The notes under the pieces were generated by a model. That model worked only from the letters and a program-made list of their open reading frames with translations, searched no databases and was not told where the DNA came from. 64,000 bases of DNA, taken from contig JBBALI010000019.1 of assembly GCA_040403095.1 (NCBI GenBank), forward strand, positions 6,713 to 70,712, read 5' to 3'. The translations under genes were made by a program, and so were the position numbers. Source of the stretch: JAQVCM01 sp040403095. Its GTDB lineage: Bacteria; Bacteroidota; Bacteroidia; Flavobacteriales_D; Crocinitomicaceae. This document shows positions 31,257 through 39,973 of the stretch, piece after piece (positions within the stretch are counted from its first letter, which is position 1; the number at the start of each line of letters is the position of its first letter).

Positions 31257-32564
31257 ATGAGCAATATTATAGCCATTGTAGGGCGGCCAAATGTGGGGAA
31301 ATCGACCTTGTTTAATCGATTGACAGAATCGTCGAATGCGATTGTGAAAGAAATTAGCGGTGTGACGCGTGACCGAATTTATGGTCGTGGGGAATGGAAC
31401 GGAATGCCTTTTTCAGTGATCGACACTGGAGGATATGTGCACGGTTCGGAAGATATTTTTGAAGGAGAAATCCGCAAACAAGTGAAATTGGCGATTGAAG
31501 AAGCAAGTGTCATTGTTTTTATGGTAGATGTAACCACTGGAATCGTTGATTTAGACGAAACGGTGGCTGCGATGTTGAGAAAATCTAAAAAGAAAGTTTT
31601 CATCGTTGCCAACAAAGTGGACAATACACAACGTTACGGTTTGTCGTCTGAATTTTACCAATTTGGTTTGGGAGATGTTTACGACATGTCAGCTACAAAT
31701 GGTTCAGGTACAGGAGAATTGTTAGATGATATCATCAATGCTTTTGATCCAAACGCGCAATTCGAAGAAGTTTCTGATTTACCGAGAATTGCGGTTGTTG
31801 GAAAACCAAACGTTGGAAAATCGTCGTTGATCAACGCTTTCACAGGTCAAGAAAGAAACATTGTTACTGATATTTCTGGAACAACGAGAGACGCAATTAA
31901 TACTCGTTTCAAAGCCTTTGGTTTTGACTTCATGTTGATTGACACTGCTGGAATTCGCAAGAAAGCGAAAGTTACGGAAGACATCGAGTATTACTCAACC
32001 TTGCGTTCAGTGCGCACGATTGAAAATGCAGACGTTTGTATCTTCATGATTGATGCCACTGAAGGCATTCAAAAGCAAGATTTGCACATTTATTACATGA
32101 TTGAGAAAAACCACAAAGGTGTGGTTGTTTTGGTCAATAAATGGGATTTGGTGGAGAAAGACCACACGACGATGTTGCAATACGAAGAAAAATTGAGAGA
32201 AGAATTGGCGCCGTTTAACGATGTTCCGATTATTTTTACTTCCACTTTAACAAAACAACGTATTCACAAAGCGCTTGAAACAGCGATGGAAGTGTATGAA
32301 AATCGAATCAAAAAAGTACCAACTTCAGAATTAAATGATTTGTTGTTGCCGATTATCGATGCTACTCCTCCTCCATCGTTGAAAGGAAAATACATCAAGA
32401 TTAAATACATCACGCAATTGCCAACACACGCACCGGCATTTGCATTTTTCTGTAATTTACCGCAATATATTCCAGACAGTTACAAACGTTTCTTGGAAAA
32501 CAAATTGCGTGCGAATTTCAATTTTACAGGAATTCCGATTCGTATTTTCTTTAGAAAGAAATAA
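31257..32564 (+). CDS. der: GTPase Der (EngA), two G domains
   Basis: Der is an essential ribosome-assembly GTPase for the 50S subunit. The 435-residue protein has two tandem G domains: G-R-P-N-V-G-K-S-T with D-T-G-G and N-K-V-D (residues about 8-165), and G-K-P-N-V-G-K-S-S with D-T-A-G-I-R-K-K and N-K-W-D (about 178-345). A KH-like C-terminal domain follows, ending I-P-I-R-I-F-F-R-K-K. The order era-der is common in this phylum. The leader contains a tandem repeat; a strong terminator follows at 32581-32628. Confidence 0.97.
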   Translation: MSNIIAIVGRPNVGKSTLFNRLTESSNAIVKEISGVTRDRIYGRGEWNGMPFSVIDTGGYVHGSEDIFEGEIRKQVKLAIEEASVIVFMVDVTTGIVDLDETVAAMLRKSKKKVFIVANKVDNTQRYGLSSEFYQFGLGDVYDMSATNGSGTGELLDDIINAFDPNAQFEEVSDLPRIAVVGKPNVGKSSLINAFTGQERNIVTDISGTTRDAINTRFKAFGFDFMLIDTAGIRKKAKVTEDIEYYSTLRSVRTIENADVCIFMIDATEGIQKQDLHIYYMIEKNHKGVVVLVNKWDLVEKDHTTMLQYEEKLREELAPFNDVPIIFTSTLTKQRIHKALETAMEVYENRIKKVPTSELNDLLLPIIDATPPPSLKGKYIKIKYITQLPTHAPAFAFFCNLPQYIPDSYKRFLENKLRANFNFTGIPIRIFFRKK

Positions 32565-32580
32565 CAAAAATCAATATTTT

Positions 32581-32628
32581 AAAATCCTAAACAGTGTTTG
32601 AATTCAAGCAAAGTTTAGGATTTTTTTT
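32581..32628 (+). terminator. Rho-independent terminator of der
   Basis: AAAATCCTAAAC (32581-32592) pairs with GTTTAGGATTTT (32613-32624), 12 bp, and continues into T residues to 32628. The reverse strand also has an A/T-rich flank, so it may serve the converging operon ending at 32639. Confidence 0.85.
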
Positions 32629-32638
32629 GTACCATAAA

Positions 32639-33157
32639 TCAATGAGTTGCTCTCTCTAAATTCCAAGTTTCTTTGGAACTCAAATATCCATTTGGGTGAC
32701 GTTGAAAACCTATCAGAACCATTTTTTTGTTGGTTAATTTTTCAATTGTAGCTGAATATAAATAAGTTACAAAAAGTGTTTCAGGATCAAAAGAAGCAAG
32801 ATTAAAAGCTTTGGCATTTGTACTTACACTCCAGGTATTGCATCCATAACCTCCTCCAATAAGATAAAGCATGTAACTATCAACACTTGTAAAACCAATT
32901 TCTCCTTGGTTGAAGTCATAAGAAAAAGTACCTTCAAACAAAAAATCATCGTTGTGCTCCAACATTAAAAACCCATAATTTTCAGTTTTTTTGCTTGAAA
33001 TCTGATTGCCCAAGGTATCATAGGTGATTGATTCAATACTTTCAACTTTCCATGAACCAGCTGCTTTAAACATGTCATTTTTAGGTGTGTCCTTGAAACA
33101 AGAATTCAAACCTAGTGCAAAAATGAAAATCGAGATGATGTAACTTATCTTTTTCAT
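32639..33157 (-). CDS. Lipoprotein, lipocalin-like size
   Basis: A 172-residue lipoprotein: MKKISYIISIFIFALGLNSC has a lipobox (L-G-L-N-S-C). The mature part begins with A-A-G-S-W-K-V-E-S-I-E-S-I-T-Y-D, reminiscent of lipocalin-like proteins of Bacteroidota (W-x-V/L near the start, then beta strands), and ends K-E-T-W-N-L-E-R-A. The start at 33157 is preferred because it begins the signal peptide. It is last of three co-directional genes, 4 bases after the preceding stop. Confidence 0.7.
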   Translation of the reverse strand: MKKISYIISIFIFALGLNSCFKDTPKNDMFKAAGSWKVESIESITYDTLGNQISSKKTENYGFLMLEHNDDFLFEGTFSYDFNQGEIGFTSVDSYMLYLIGGGYGCNTWSVSTNAKAFNLASFDPETLFVTYLYSATIEKLTNKKMVLIGFQRHPNGYLSSKETWNLERATH

Positions 33158-33161
33158 AGTC

Positions 33162-33920
33162 TTAAAATGCATTTAATTGAAAAATCAATCCGATGGAAAA
33201 TCTCATATTCCTGTAATTTTGTGGCAATGCTAAATCCGTCTCATAGACACCAGGACCTGCAACCAATGGAAAGAAATATTCGCCCGAAGTAGTATTGTCT
33301 GAATGAGTAAAAGTACTCCCTTTGGCGCCTGTTTTTAAATTGATTGGAAAATTAAAATCTGCATACATCCCAACAAAATCAGAGAAATTATATTGAAATT
33401 TCAAACCGCCAGCTCCCATTAATCGCCAGCTTGTCCAAACGCCATTGTATCTTCCTTCGCTTCCGTAACTTTTCACCCCATCGTATTCCAACCATGAATG
33501 AATTTGAAGGGCTTGCGTACCGAAATCCAAATATGGAATCAACTGAAATTTATCTTCGCCTATTCTGAATCCAACAATCATATCGAAAGTGTAGGACTTA
33601 AATTGAAATCCACGTGTGTCGCCAATTTTAAAAGTTGCTTTGCTTGCCATTGTTTTTGTTTGACTTCCACCAAAACCAAAAACGAAATTTGAAACAGAAC
33701 CTTGAATTCCAAACTCACCACCATAGCCGATTTGGTTAAATTCTAAATCTTGGGAAAGACCATCATACAATGCTTGTTCTTGGTTGTAAGATTCAACAAA
33801 TTTCTGAAATAAAGGAAATTGCAAATAATTAGCAGAAAATCCCCCATAAATATTGGCATCGATTTGTCCTATTACTAGATTTGAAAAAGTTAACAGACCA
33901 ATTAATATTTTTATTTTCAT
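33162..33920 (-). CDS. Outer-membrane beta-barrel protein
   Basis: A 252-residue exported protein with signal peptide MKIKILIGLLTFSNLVIG (cleavage before QI). The mature part starts I-Y-G-G-F-S-A-N-Y-L-Q-F, has alternating strands (V-F-G-F-G-G-S-Q, F-Q-L-I-P-Y-L-D-F-G-T-Q) and ends in N-M-R-F-S-I-G-L-I-F-Q-L-N-A-F, a good C-terminal barrel strand with terminal Phe. No specific family. It is the middle gene of an operon (10 bases after the previous gene, 4 before the lipoprotein). Confidence 0.7.
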   Translation of the reverse strand: MKIKILIGLLTFSNLVIGQIDANIYGGFSANYLQFPLFQKFVESYNQEQALYDGLSQDLEFNQIGYGGEFGIQGSVSNFVFGFGGSQTKTMASKATFKIGDTRGFQFKSYTFDMIVGFRIGEDKFQLIPYLDFGTQALQIHSWLEYDGVKSYGSEGRYNGVWTSWRLMGAGGLKFQYNFSDFVGMYADFNFPINLKTGAKGSTFTHSDNTTSGEYFFPLVAGPGVYETDLALPQNYRNMRFSIGLIFQLNAF

Positions 33921-33930
33921 CTTACTAAGA

Positions 33931-34701
33931 TTAGAATTTATAAGATAGTATGAAACCCAAGTTTAAATGATTCACATTGAATATCAACTCCGAAAAGTAA
34001 ACCGTTCGATCAATCTTTGACATTAGATTATTCATGAAAAAAATATGTTCTGGTCTAATGCTAAAATCAAACTTTTCCGATTGAATCACTTTTACTTTTA
34101 ATCCAACAGGAACGCCTAAGACAAAAAATCTTCCTCCCGGCTTAATCTGCGTTAATTCTGAACCTTTGAATCCAATTCTTTGGTTTTTAACGGTGTTTTC
34201 AGGCGCTCCATCCCAAGAATATAGAAAAGCATACCGATTGACCGAAACACCAGTGTAAAGCGCGACTCGATCCAAAGCTTTAAACCCAAAAGTCCAAGAA
34301 ACACCGCCATTTTTTGACTTCATAGTGAATTTTTCATTTTGGTTGTTAGAAAGATTGATTCTTTCACCAGATTTGCTGTGCCGAATACCATTAAAATTAA
34401 CTTCTGTAAACATTTTGTCTCCTTCTTGGTCGAACAAAATTCCCAAACTAACACCTTGAGTAATGCTTGACCATTCCATGTTTTTGACAATTTCATAGCT
34501 GTTGACAGGTGTATTGAAATCAATCAAAGATTTAGATGCATTGTCAAATTCCCAACCCAAATTAAATTGTGTCGCATAATTTTGTTGTGGAACTTCCATA
34601 AAGTCATATCTGCCAACATTGTAGCCAAAATTGATGGCATTTTGAGCAAAAAATGAAAGAGATCCGAAAATAGAAAGGGTGAAAACAAGTAGTAATTTCA
34701 T
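33931..34701 (-). CDS. Outer-membrane beta-barrel protein
   Basis: A 256-residue exported protein with signal peptide MKLLLVFTLSIFGSLSFFA (cleavage before QN) and a beta-rich body starting I-N-F-G-Y-N-V-G-R-Y-D-F; the last strand is H-L-N-L-G-F-I-L-S-Y-K-F, ending in the Phe expected for BAM recognition. It is the first gene of a three-gene operon. TAAATTTG on the reverse strand (34722-34729) is a consensus -7 element. No function can be assigned. Confidence 0.7.
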   Translation of the reverse strand: MKLLLVFTLSIFGSLSFFAQNAINFGYNVGRYDFMEVPQQNYATQFNLGWEFDNASKSLIDFNTPVNSYEIVKNMEWSSITQGVSLGILFDQEGDKMFTEVNFNGIRHSKSGERINLSNNQNEKFTMKSKNGGVSWTFGFKALDRVALYTGVSVNRYAFLYSWDGAPENTVKNQRIGFKGSELTQIKPGGRFFVLGVPVGLKVKVIQSEKFDFSIRPEHIFFMNNLMSKIDRTVYFSELIFNVNHLNLGFILSYKF

Positions 34702-34903
34702 GCTTACTTTTTGTGGGTTTTTACAAATTTAAACCATTGTAAAACACAAAACTAAACACGATTCATAATTGATGGAAAAATAGCGCAAATGCGTTATCCG
34801 CCTACATTGGTCGCAAATTTCAAAAATAGAATACAGCCAAAAAGCGAAATATTGAAAAAATAGACTGTTAAACGAATTTATCCGAAATAAATCAATTTAT
34901 TCA

Positions 34904-35428
34904 CTAAACAAATTTAGGATCCACTTCCATCACATCTCCACAACTTTTGCAAGTACGCATTTCTTCAGATCCATAAAATTCTCTGAATCTAGGTAAGAAA
35001 TCATTCTCGATATTTGAAAGTGGAAATCTGTATGTTTGCAACGGATGATTGCATTTTTCACAAAACCACATCAAACCGTCCACTAAATCTGTTCCTTTGC
35101 GGACTTTTTCGATTACCAAACCAACAGTATTTGGTCCGCGCATAGGATTGTGAGGAATATTTCCAGGCAATAAAAACATTTCTCCTTCTTTGATTTGGAT
35201 TTCTTGCGCTTTGCCGTCTAATTGAACTTTAACATTGATATCGCCCTCAATTTGGTAGAAAAGTTCCTCACTTTCGTTGTAATGATAATCTTTGCGCGCA
35301 TTTGGTCCACCAACAATCATCACAATAAAATCCCCTGCTTCTTTGTACAAGTTTTTATTTCCAACAGGTGGTTTCAACAAATCTCTGTTTTCTTCAATCC
35401 ATTGGTGCAAATTAAACGGCATCATCAT
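34904..35428 (-). CDS. nbaC: 3-hydroxyanthranilate 3,4-dioxygenase
   Basis: A 174-residue cupin enzyme that opens the ring of 3-hydroxyanthranilate, leading to quinolinate and NAD. The Fe-site motif is in D-Y-H-Y-N-E-S-E-E-L-F-Y-Q (His and Glu ligands) and P-G-N-I-P-H-N-P-M-R-G-P (third ligand His). The C-terminus has the rubredoxin-like second metal site of bacterial members, C-E-K-C and C-K-S-C. Two further ATGs within six bases of the first make the exact start uncertain. It is a single gene, TAATTTCG on the reverse strand being a possible -7 element. With tryptophan dioxygenase at 20025-20990 it supports NAD synthesis from tryptophan. Confidence 0.93.
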   Translation of the reverse strand: MMMPFNLHQWIEENRDLLKPPVGNKNLYKEAGDFIVMIVGGPNARKDYHYNESEELFYQIEGDINVKVQLDGKAQEIQIKEGEMFLLPGNIPHNPMRGPNTVGLVIEKVRKGTDLVDGLMWFCEKCNHPLQTYRFPLSNIENDFLPRFREFYGSEEMRTCKSCGDVMEVDPKFV

Positions 35429-35517
35429 AACTCAACAATTTTGAAACGAAATTACAAAAAGAATTGATGCAAGATGAACGACAAAATATGAAATTCGTCA
35501 GTTATGATTCAAAGACT

Positions 35518-36504
35518 TTAACGCATCAACAAAAACCACCAGTAAAATGGAATTAAAATGCCACTTAACATGGCTATTTTGATGAAAAAATCTGCTTTTT
35601 TTAACGTTTTCTTATCAATCTGTTTTTTCAATAAATAAGCAATGCTCATCAAATTCAAAATACTTGAAATCCCTAAAGGAAGCAACGCTAAAATGTGAAA
35701 AGTGAAATCTTTTTGAACCTGAAGAAAAAACAATATTGAGAAACAAATTGGTGCAGATAGTAGAATAATTATCGCAATCCACAATGATTTTTTAATACCT
35801 AAAATCAAAGGTAATGTTTTAGCGAAAATCAATTTGTCACCTTCCATGTCTTCTACGTCTTTGATGATTTCTCGACTCAAATTCAAAGTAAATGCAAAAT
35901 AGGCCAACACGTAAATGAATCTTCCTTTGGTCAACAAAAAATTCTTCCAAACTGCGATGCTGTCATGCAGAGATTCTACGGCTGGAAAAACACTGATGTT
36001 TTCTTTCGGAAAATCGATCTGAAAATAAAAATGAATACCACACAAAATCGGAACTAACGCCGTCATTCCAGCTATTAATACGTTGCCAATGAATGGTTTT
36101 CTTTTAAAATACATCGAATAAAACCACAAACTATTGATCGTCACTAAATGAACAAAAACATACCACAAAGTATGGTAACGCGCACTCAAATAAATCGCAA
36201 TGGAAAATGCAACCAAATTGAGAACCCAATGACTTATAATTGCCCAACGTCGTTTGATATACTTGGTAATTATTAATCTTTCAGGTCGATTGATTCTGTC
36301 TGCGCGAACATCAAAATAATCGTTGATAATGTTTCCGCCAGCCGCGATTAAAACCGTTGAAAAAACCAATAAAAAGAAATCAAAACCTTCCGCCGAATTG
36401 CTTGAATACGCACCTCCCAATACGAAATAAAAAAATCGTACGGAATACATGGTCAGCGCAATGATGACCAAATTTATCGGGCGAATAAGTTTTAAAAAAT
36501 GCAT
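35518..36504 (-). CDS. UbiA-family prenyltransferase (GGGP transferase-like)
   Basis: A 328-residue integral membrane prenyltransferase with about nine helices. The first Asp-rich motif is N-D-Y-F-D-V-R-A-D-R-I-N-R-P (N-D-x-x-D-x-x-x-D) near residue 62 and the second is D-V-E-D-M-E-G-D-K near 215; both bind prenyl diphosphate through Mg. Bacteroidota homologues are often named geranylgeranylglycerol-phosphate geranylgeranyltransferase; a quinone (MenA-like) role is the alternative. Its ATG overlaps the stop of porE by one base (TAATG), so translation is coupled to a T9SS gene, which is unusual company for a lipid enzyme. Confidence 0.85.
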   Translation of the reverse strand: MHFLKLIRPINLVIIALTMYSVRFFYFVLGGAYSSNSAEGFDFFLLVFSTVLIAAGGNIINDYFDVRADRINRPERLIITKYIKRRWAIISHWVLNLVAFSIAIYLSARYHTLWYVFVHLVTINSLWFYSMYFKRKPFIGNVLIAGMTALVPILCGIHFYFQIDFPKENISVFPAVESLHDSIAVWKNFLLTKGRFIYVLAYFAFTLNLSREIIKDVEDMEGDKLIFAKTLPLILGIKKSLWIAIIILLSAPICFSILFFLQVQKDFTFHILALLPLGISSILNLMSIAYLLKKQIDKKTLKKADFFIKIAMLSGILIPFYWWFLLMR

Positions 36505-38549
36505 TATCTAGCAATGATTTTGTATTCGGTTCTACGATTCTTTCTATGTGCTTTTTCTTGTTCTACAATCGTTTTCAATTTTGCAATTTCAGTGTCAGCA
36601 ATTTTCGGCAATGTTTCGCCATAACCTTTGGCAACCAATCGATCCGCTGCAATTCCTTCTTTGATCAAATAATCAACAACCGATTTGGCGCGACCTTGAG
36701 ACAATATCAAGTTATCAGCTGCTTCACCACGTGTATCTGTGTGTCCGCCCAATTCTATTTTGTAAGTTGGATTTTGCACCAAGAATTTTTTCAATTTTGC
36801 CAATTCCACGTATGATTCTGGTAACAAAGCAGTTTTGTTGAAATCGAAGAAAATATTATCCAAAAGCACAGGTTCTGCGCTTGTCAGTGGAATCATCGGC
36901 ACATCCATTTTGAAAGATTCCAATCCTTCTGCAACCATCATATTGAAGTTTTTGGAAAAGTTGAAATAACCTTCAAATTCAACACTCAACGCATAATCAG
37001 CATTCAACGGCAAAGAAACCATGAATTCTCCTGAAATTAAATCTGCTTGAGAACGAATGACTTCTTTTCCTGTTTTGACATCGATTAACTGAAATCTTCC
37101 TGGTACCGGTTTTTTGGTCACTGCATCGTAAACAATCCCTTCGAAATACAATGTTTTCGTTGGGCGCAATTTTTCAGGCATGATAAAATAATAAATATCC
37201 AAATCGCCAAAACCTCCAGCTCTATCAGAAGCAAAAAATGCAATTTCACCATCAGCGCTCACCATCAAAGAATTTTCGTCAAATTTGGTGTTGATTGGAT
37301 AACCTAAATTTTCAGGTTTTCCCCAATTTCCTTTGTCGTCCATTCTTGAAACAAACAAATCTGTTCCGCCCATTCCGACGTGGCCACGTGAAGCAAAATA
37401 CAGGGTTTTTCCATCAGGATGAATCAATACAGACTCTTCATTTTGAGGCGAATTTATATATGAAGGCAATTTAATCGCTTCATTCCAAGTACCATCTTCT
37501 TTCATTGTTGACATGTAAATATCGTCATTTCGAGTTGTACTTTGACCGCGCATTCCACGGATGAAATACATCGTTTTACCATCAGAAGAAAGTGAAGGTT
37601 GCGTTTCCCAATTACGTGTATTGACGCCTCCAGGCAAATTGATTGGATTCGTCCAACGTTGACCTAATTTTTTGGTAATGAAAAAATCGCAACTTCCTTT
37701 ACCATTTCTGTCTTCTCCATAATTTTCGCCGGTTTGATCTGGGCAACCAACAAAAATCAACGTTCTACCGTCTGGACCCAAAGTTGGTGCGCCTTCATTG
37801 TTAACCGTATTGATATTCGCAGGCATTGGATCCGCTTTCATCCAAATATTTTTATCGCTCAAATGAGAAATGTAAAAATCTTCTTGTTGTTGCTGTAAAT
37901 TTTCTGGTTGGTCTAAATGACGCGGAACACGCGCATCAAAAATGCGGCGTGTAAATAAAATCGTTTTTCCATCAACTGTAATTGTTGGAAAATACTCTGG
38001 ATCCTTCGTATTGATTCCTGGACCAATATTGATCGGCTCAAAATCAGAAGGATTATTCAATGCTTGAATCGAAAATTCACACGACGCTTGTAATTCTCTG
38101 GCCACTTTAACATATTCTGGATTCGCATTTCGATTGGAGATAAATCCTTTCAATAAATCCAAAGCACCTTTGTAATCTGCAACAGCAAATTTCAAGTTAG
38201 CCAAATAAAATTGTGTACTTCCTGTCACGCTGTGATTTGGATTGATGCGCAAAGCTGCTTCATAGTATTTAATCGCTTTGTCGTATTGATTGGAATATTC
38301 GGCAAATTCTCCTGCAACCAAATATGCTTCCCAAAACATTGGATCTTTTTCAATTGCTTTGTCCATAATGGCAATACCAGCAGGATAATTAGGCATTCCA
38401 TTTGCACTAGCGGACTGATTTGGCGCTTTTTGTCCTTCTTCGAAAAGCGAAATGGCTTTTTTATTTTTAGAAGAATAAGATTGTTGCGCGGTTGCACAAG
38501 AAAACAAACTAAAAAGACTGACAATTAAAAATATATGTTTCATTTTCAA
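36504..38549 (-). CDS. porE: T9SS PorE-like lipoprotein: TPR, propeller, CRD, OmpA domains
   Basis: A 681-residue outer-membrane lipoprotein: MKMKHIFLIVSLFSLFSCAT has a lipobox (L-F-S-C). Domains in order: TPR repeats (about residues 60-130, D-K-A-I-K-Y-Y-E-A-A-L-R-I-N-P-N), PD40/WD40-like propeller repeats (about 170-450, e.g. G-K-T-L-Y-F-A-S-R-G), a carboxypeptidase regulatory-like domain (about 455-545) and a C-terminal OmpA peptidoglycan-binding domain (about 565-681, G-G-H-T-D-T-R-G, N-R-R-T-E-Y). This order is that of PorE, a T9SS component that anchors the machine to the cell wall. It overlaps queE by 4 bases (ATGA) and the prenyltransferase by one. Confidence 0.88.
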   Translation of the reverse strand: MKMKHIFLIVSLFSLFSCATAQQSYSSKNKKAISLFEEGQKAPNQSASANGMPNYPAGIAIMDKAIEKDPMFWEAYLVAGEFAEYSNQYDKAIKYYEAALRINPNHSVTGSTQFYLANLKFAVADYKGALDLLKGFISNRNANPEYVKVARELQASCEFSIQALNNPSDFEPINIGPGINTKDPEYFPTITVDGKTILFTRRIFDARVPRHLDQPENLQQQQEDFYISHLSDKNIWMKADPMPANINTVNNEGAPTLGPDGRTLIFVGCPDQTGENYGEDRNGKGSCDFFITKKLGQRWTNPINLPGGVNTRNWETQPSLSSDGKTMYFIRGMRGQSTTRNDDIYMSTMKEDGTWNEAIKLPSYINSPQNEESVLIHPDGKTLYFASRGHVGMGGTDLFVSRMDDKGNWGKPENLGYPINTKFDENSLMVSADGEIAFFASDRAGGFGDLDIYYFIMPEKLRPTKTLYFEGIVYDAVTKKPVPGRFQLIDVKTGKEVIRSQADLISGEFMVSLPLNADYALSVEFEGYFNFSKNFNMMVAEGLESFKMDVPMIPLTSAEPVLLDNIFFDFNKTALLPESYVELAKLKKFLVQNPTYKIELGGHTDTRGEAADNLILSQGRAKSVVDYLIKEGIAADRLVAKGYGETLPKIADTEIAKLKTIVEQEKAHRKNRRTEYKIIAR

Positions 38550-39169
38550 GGAATATTCATGAATTTATGTGTTTGCAAAGAAACTTTCCATGTTGGATGG
38601 CTTTTTACATACTCGATGATGAGTGGCAATAATTGTTCCTGTTTTGACCATTCGGGTTGAAGGTATAACAAACAATTAGAATTTACAAGCGATGCATGTT
38701 TTTCAGCCCATTCAAAATCAGACTTATGAAAGATTACAACTTTCAATTCAGCTGCTTTTTGGTAAGCTTCCTCACAAGGCGCTTTGAACTTTTTTGGTGA
38801 GAAACAATACCAATCAATTTCGCCTTTGAGTGGATAACACCCAGAAGTTTCGATGGCAACTTCCCAATTGTTTTCGTGTAATTTGTCAACCAAGGTGGTC
38901 AAATCATACATTGCAGGTTCACCGCCTGTGATGACCACAAATTCGGTTGGTGTAAGTTTTATTTCATTGATAATTTCGTCAATTGTCAAAAGGGGATGAA
39001 TTTCAGCATCCCAACTTTCTTTCACGTCACACCAAACACAGCCGACATCGCAGCCTGCCAAACGAATAAAATAAGCCGCTCGACCAGAATAGCGACCTTC
39101 ACCTTGGATGGTGTAAAATCGTTCCATGACTGGCAAAGCAACTTTTGAATCGATGTTTTTTACGTTCAT
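38546..39169 (-). CDS. queE: 7-carboxy-7-deazaguanine synthase (radical SAM)
   Basis: A 207-residue radical SAM enzyme of queuosine synthesis, converting CPH4 to CDG. The [4Fe-4S] motif is C-D-V-G-C-V-W-C-D (C-x3-C-x2-C, about residue 40), preceded by Y-T-I-Q-G-E-G, the family hallmark, and followed by V-V-I-T-G-G-E-P-A (GGEP motif). It starts an operon with porE and the prenyltransferase. TACTTTTG on the reverse strand (39174-39181) ends 4 bases before the ATG, so the mRNA may be leaderless. No preQ1 riboswitch is visible, and the other que genes are absent. Confidence 0.93.
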   Translation of the reverse strand: MNVKNIDSKVALPVMERFYTIQGEGRYSGRAAYFIRLAGCDVGCVWCDVKESWDAEIHPLLTIDEIINEIKLTPTEFVVITGGEPAMYDLTTLVDKLHENNWEVAIETSGCYPLKGEIDWYCFSPKKFKAPCEEAYQKAAELKVVIFHKSDFEWAEKHASLVNSNCLLYLQPEWSKQEQLLPLIIEYVKSHPTWKVSLQTHKFMNIP

Positions 39170-39228
39170 AAATCAAAAGTAAGCATTCGGTTTGAGATTA
39201 GAATCCAACAAATTAGATTTCACAAAAA

Positions 39229-39254
39229 AATCCCGCTAGAAAACTAACGGGATT
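39229..39254 (-). terminator. Rho-independent terminator of yceI
   Basis: AATCCCG (39229-39235) and CGGGATT (39248-39254) pair around a small stem-loop (TAG-AAAA-CTA with one mismatch). On the reverse strand a run of T follows, fitting the gene ending at 39296. Confidence 0.75.
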
Positions 39255-39295
39255 ATCTTTTTATTTTGGTTTATTTTTAATCTGCTAAGATTGAA

Positions 39296-39832
39296 TTATG
39301 CTTGTTTTACAAATTGTAAGTTCAACAACAATTTGATTTCATCACCAACTACAACTCCACCAGCTTCAGTTACTGCGCTCCAAGTCAAACCAAATTCTTT
39401 GCGACTGATTTTACCAGTAATTTCGAATCCTACTTTTTCTTGTCCGTATGGATCTGTTGCCATTCCACCCAATTCTGATTTCAATTTGATTGATTTTGTA
39501 ACTCCTCTCAAAGTCAAATCTCCAGTAATTTCAAATTCATCGCCGCTTACTTTTTCAAAAGATGTTGCAGAAAAATTAATTGTAGGATGATTGGCAGCAT
39601 CAAAGAAGTCAGCTGATTTTAAGTGACCGTCTCTGTCTGCATTGTTAGTAGAAATACTATCTACTTTCGCTTCAAAAATGGCATTCGCGCCAGCGATTTC
39701 ATTTCCTTCTGTGTGAATTTCTCCTGTGAAATCAGTGAACTGACCTGTTACTGTTGAAATTACCAAGTGTTTCACTTTAAATTGTACTTCTGAGTGCGTA
39801 GGATCTAATTTCCAAATAGTTTTTGTTGACAT
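39296..39832 (-). CDS. YceI-family lipid-binding protein
   Basis: A 178-residue lipocalin-like YceI protein. It starts MSTKTIWKLDPTHSEVQFKV, with the W-x-x-D-P-x-H-S/T motif of the family, and carries F-S-A-T-S-F and G-D-L-T-L-R-G-V-T-K (the conserved L-T-x-x-G-x-T-x). No signal peptide is present, unlike most YceI proteins, so it is probably cytoplasmic. The family binds polyprenoids or amphiphiles. TACTTTTG on the reverse strand (39889-39896) is the likely -7 element, giving a leader of about 48 bases. A Crp/Fnr gene lies directly upstream, a possible regulator. Confidence 0.92.
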   Translation of the reverse strand: MSTKTIWKLDPTHSEVQFKVKHLVISTVTGQFTDFTGEIHTEGNEIAGANAIFEAKVDSISTNNADRDGHLKSADFFDAANHPTINFSATSFEKVSGDEFEITGDLTLRGVTKSIKLKSELGGMATDPYGQEKVGFEITGKISRKEFGLTWSAVTEAGGVVVGDEIKLLLNLQFVKQA

Positions 39833-39973
39833 AACTTTAATTTTAAATGTATTACTTTTTTATTTGTGCTCAATTTTAATTGATGATACAAAAGTAATGT
39901 CATTTATTTACCATGGAAAGTATTTTTTATGTTTTTTATTGTAAATTTTACTTTTTTGTGATTCTTTTGATAA

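Noticed and set aside
38211..38528. Frames on both strands within porE
   Set aside because: They overlap the TPR region of a well-supported gene and show no conserved motif or start signal.
39170..39230. preQ1 riboswitch before queE
   Set aside because: No preQ1-type pseudoknot sequence is seen, and the promoter element lies 4 bases before the ATG, leaving no leader.
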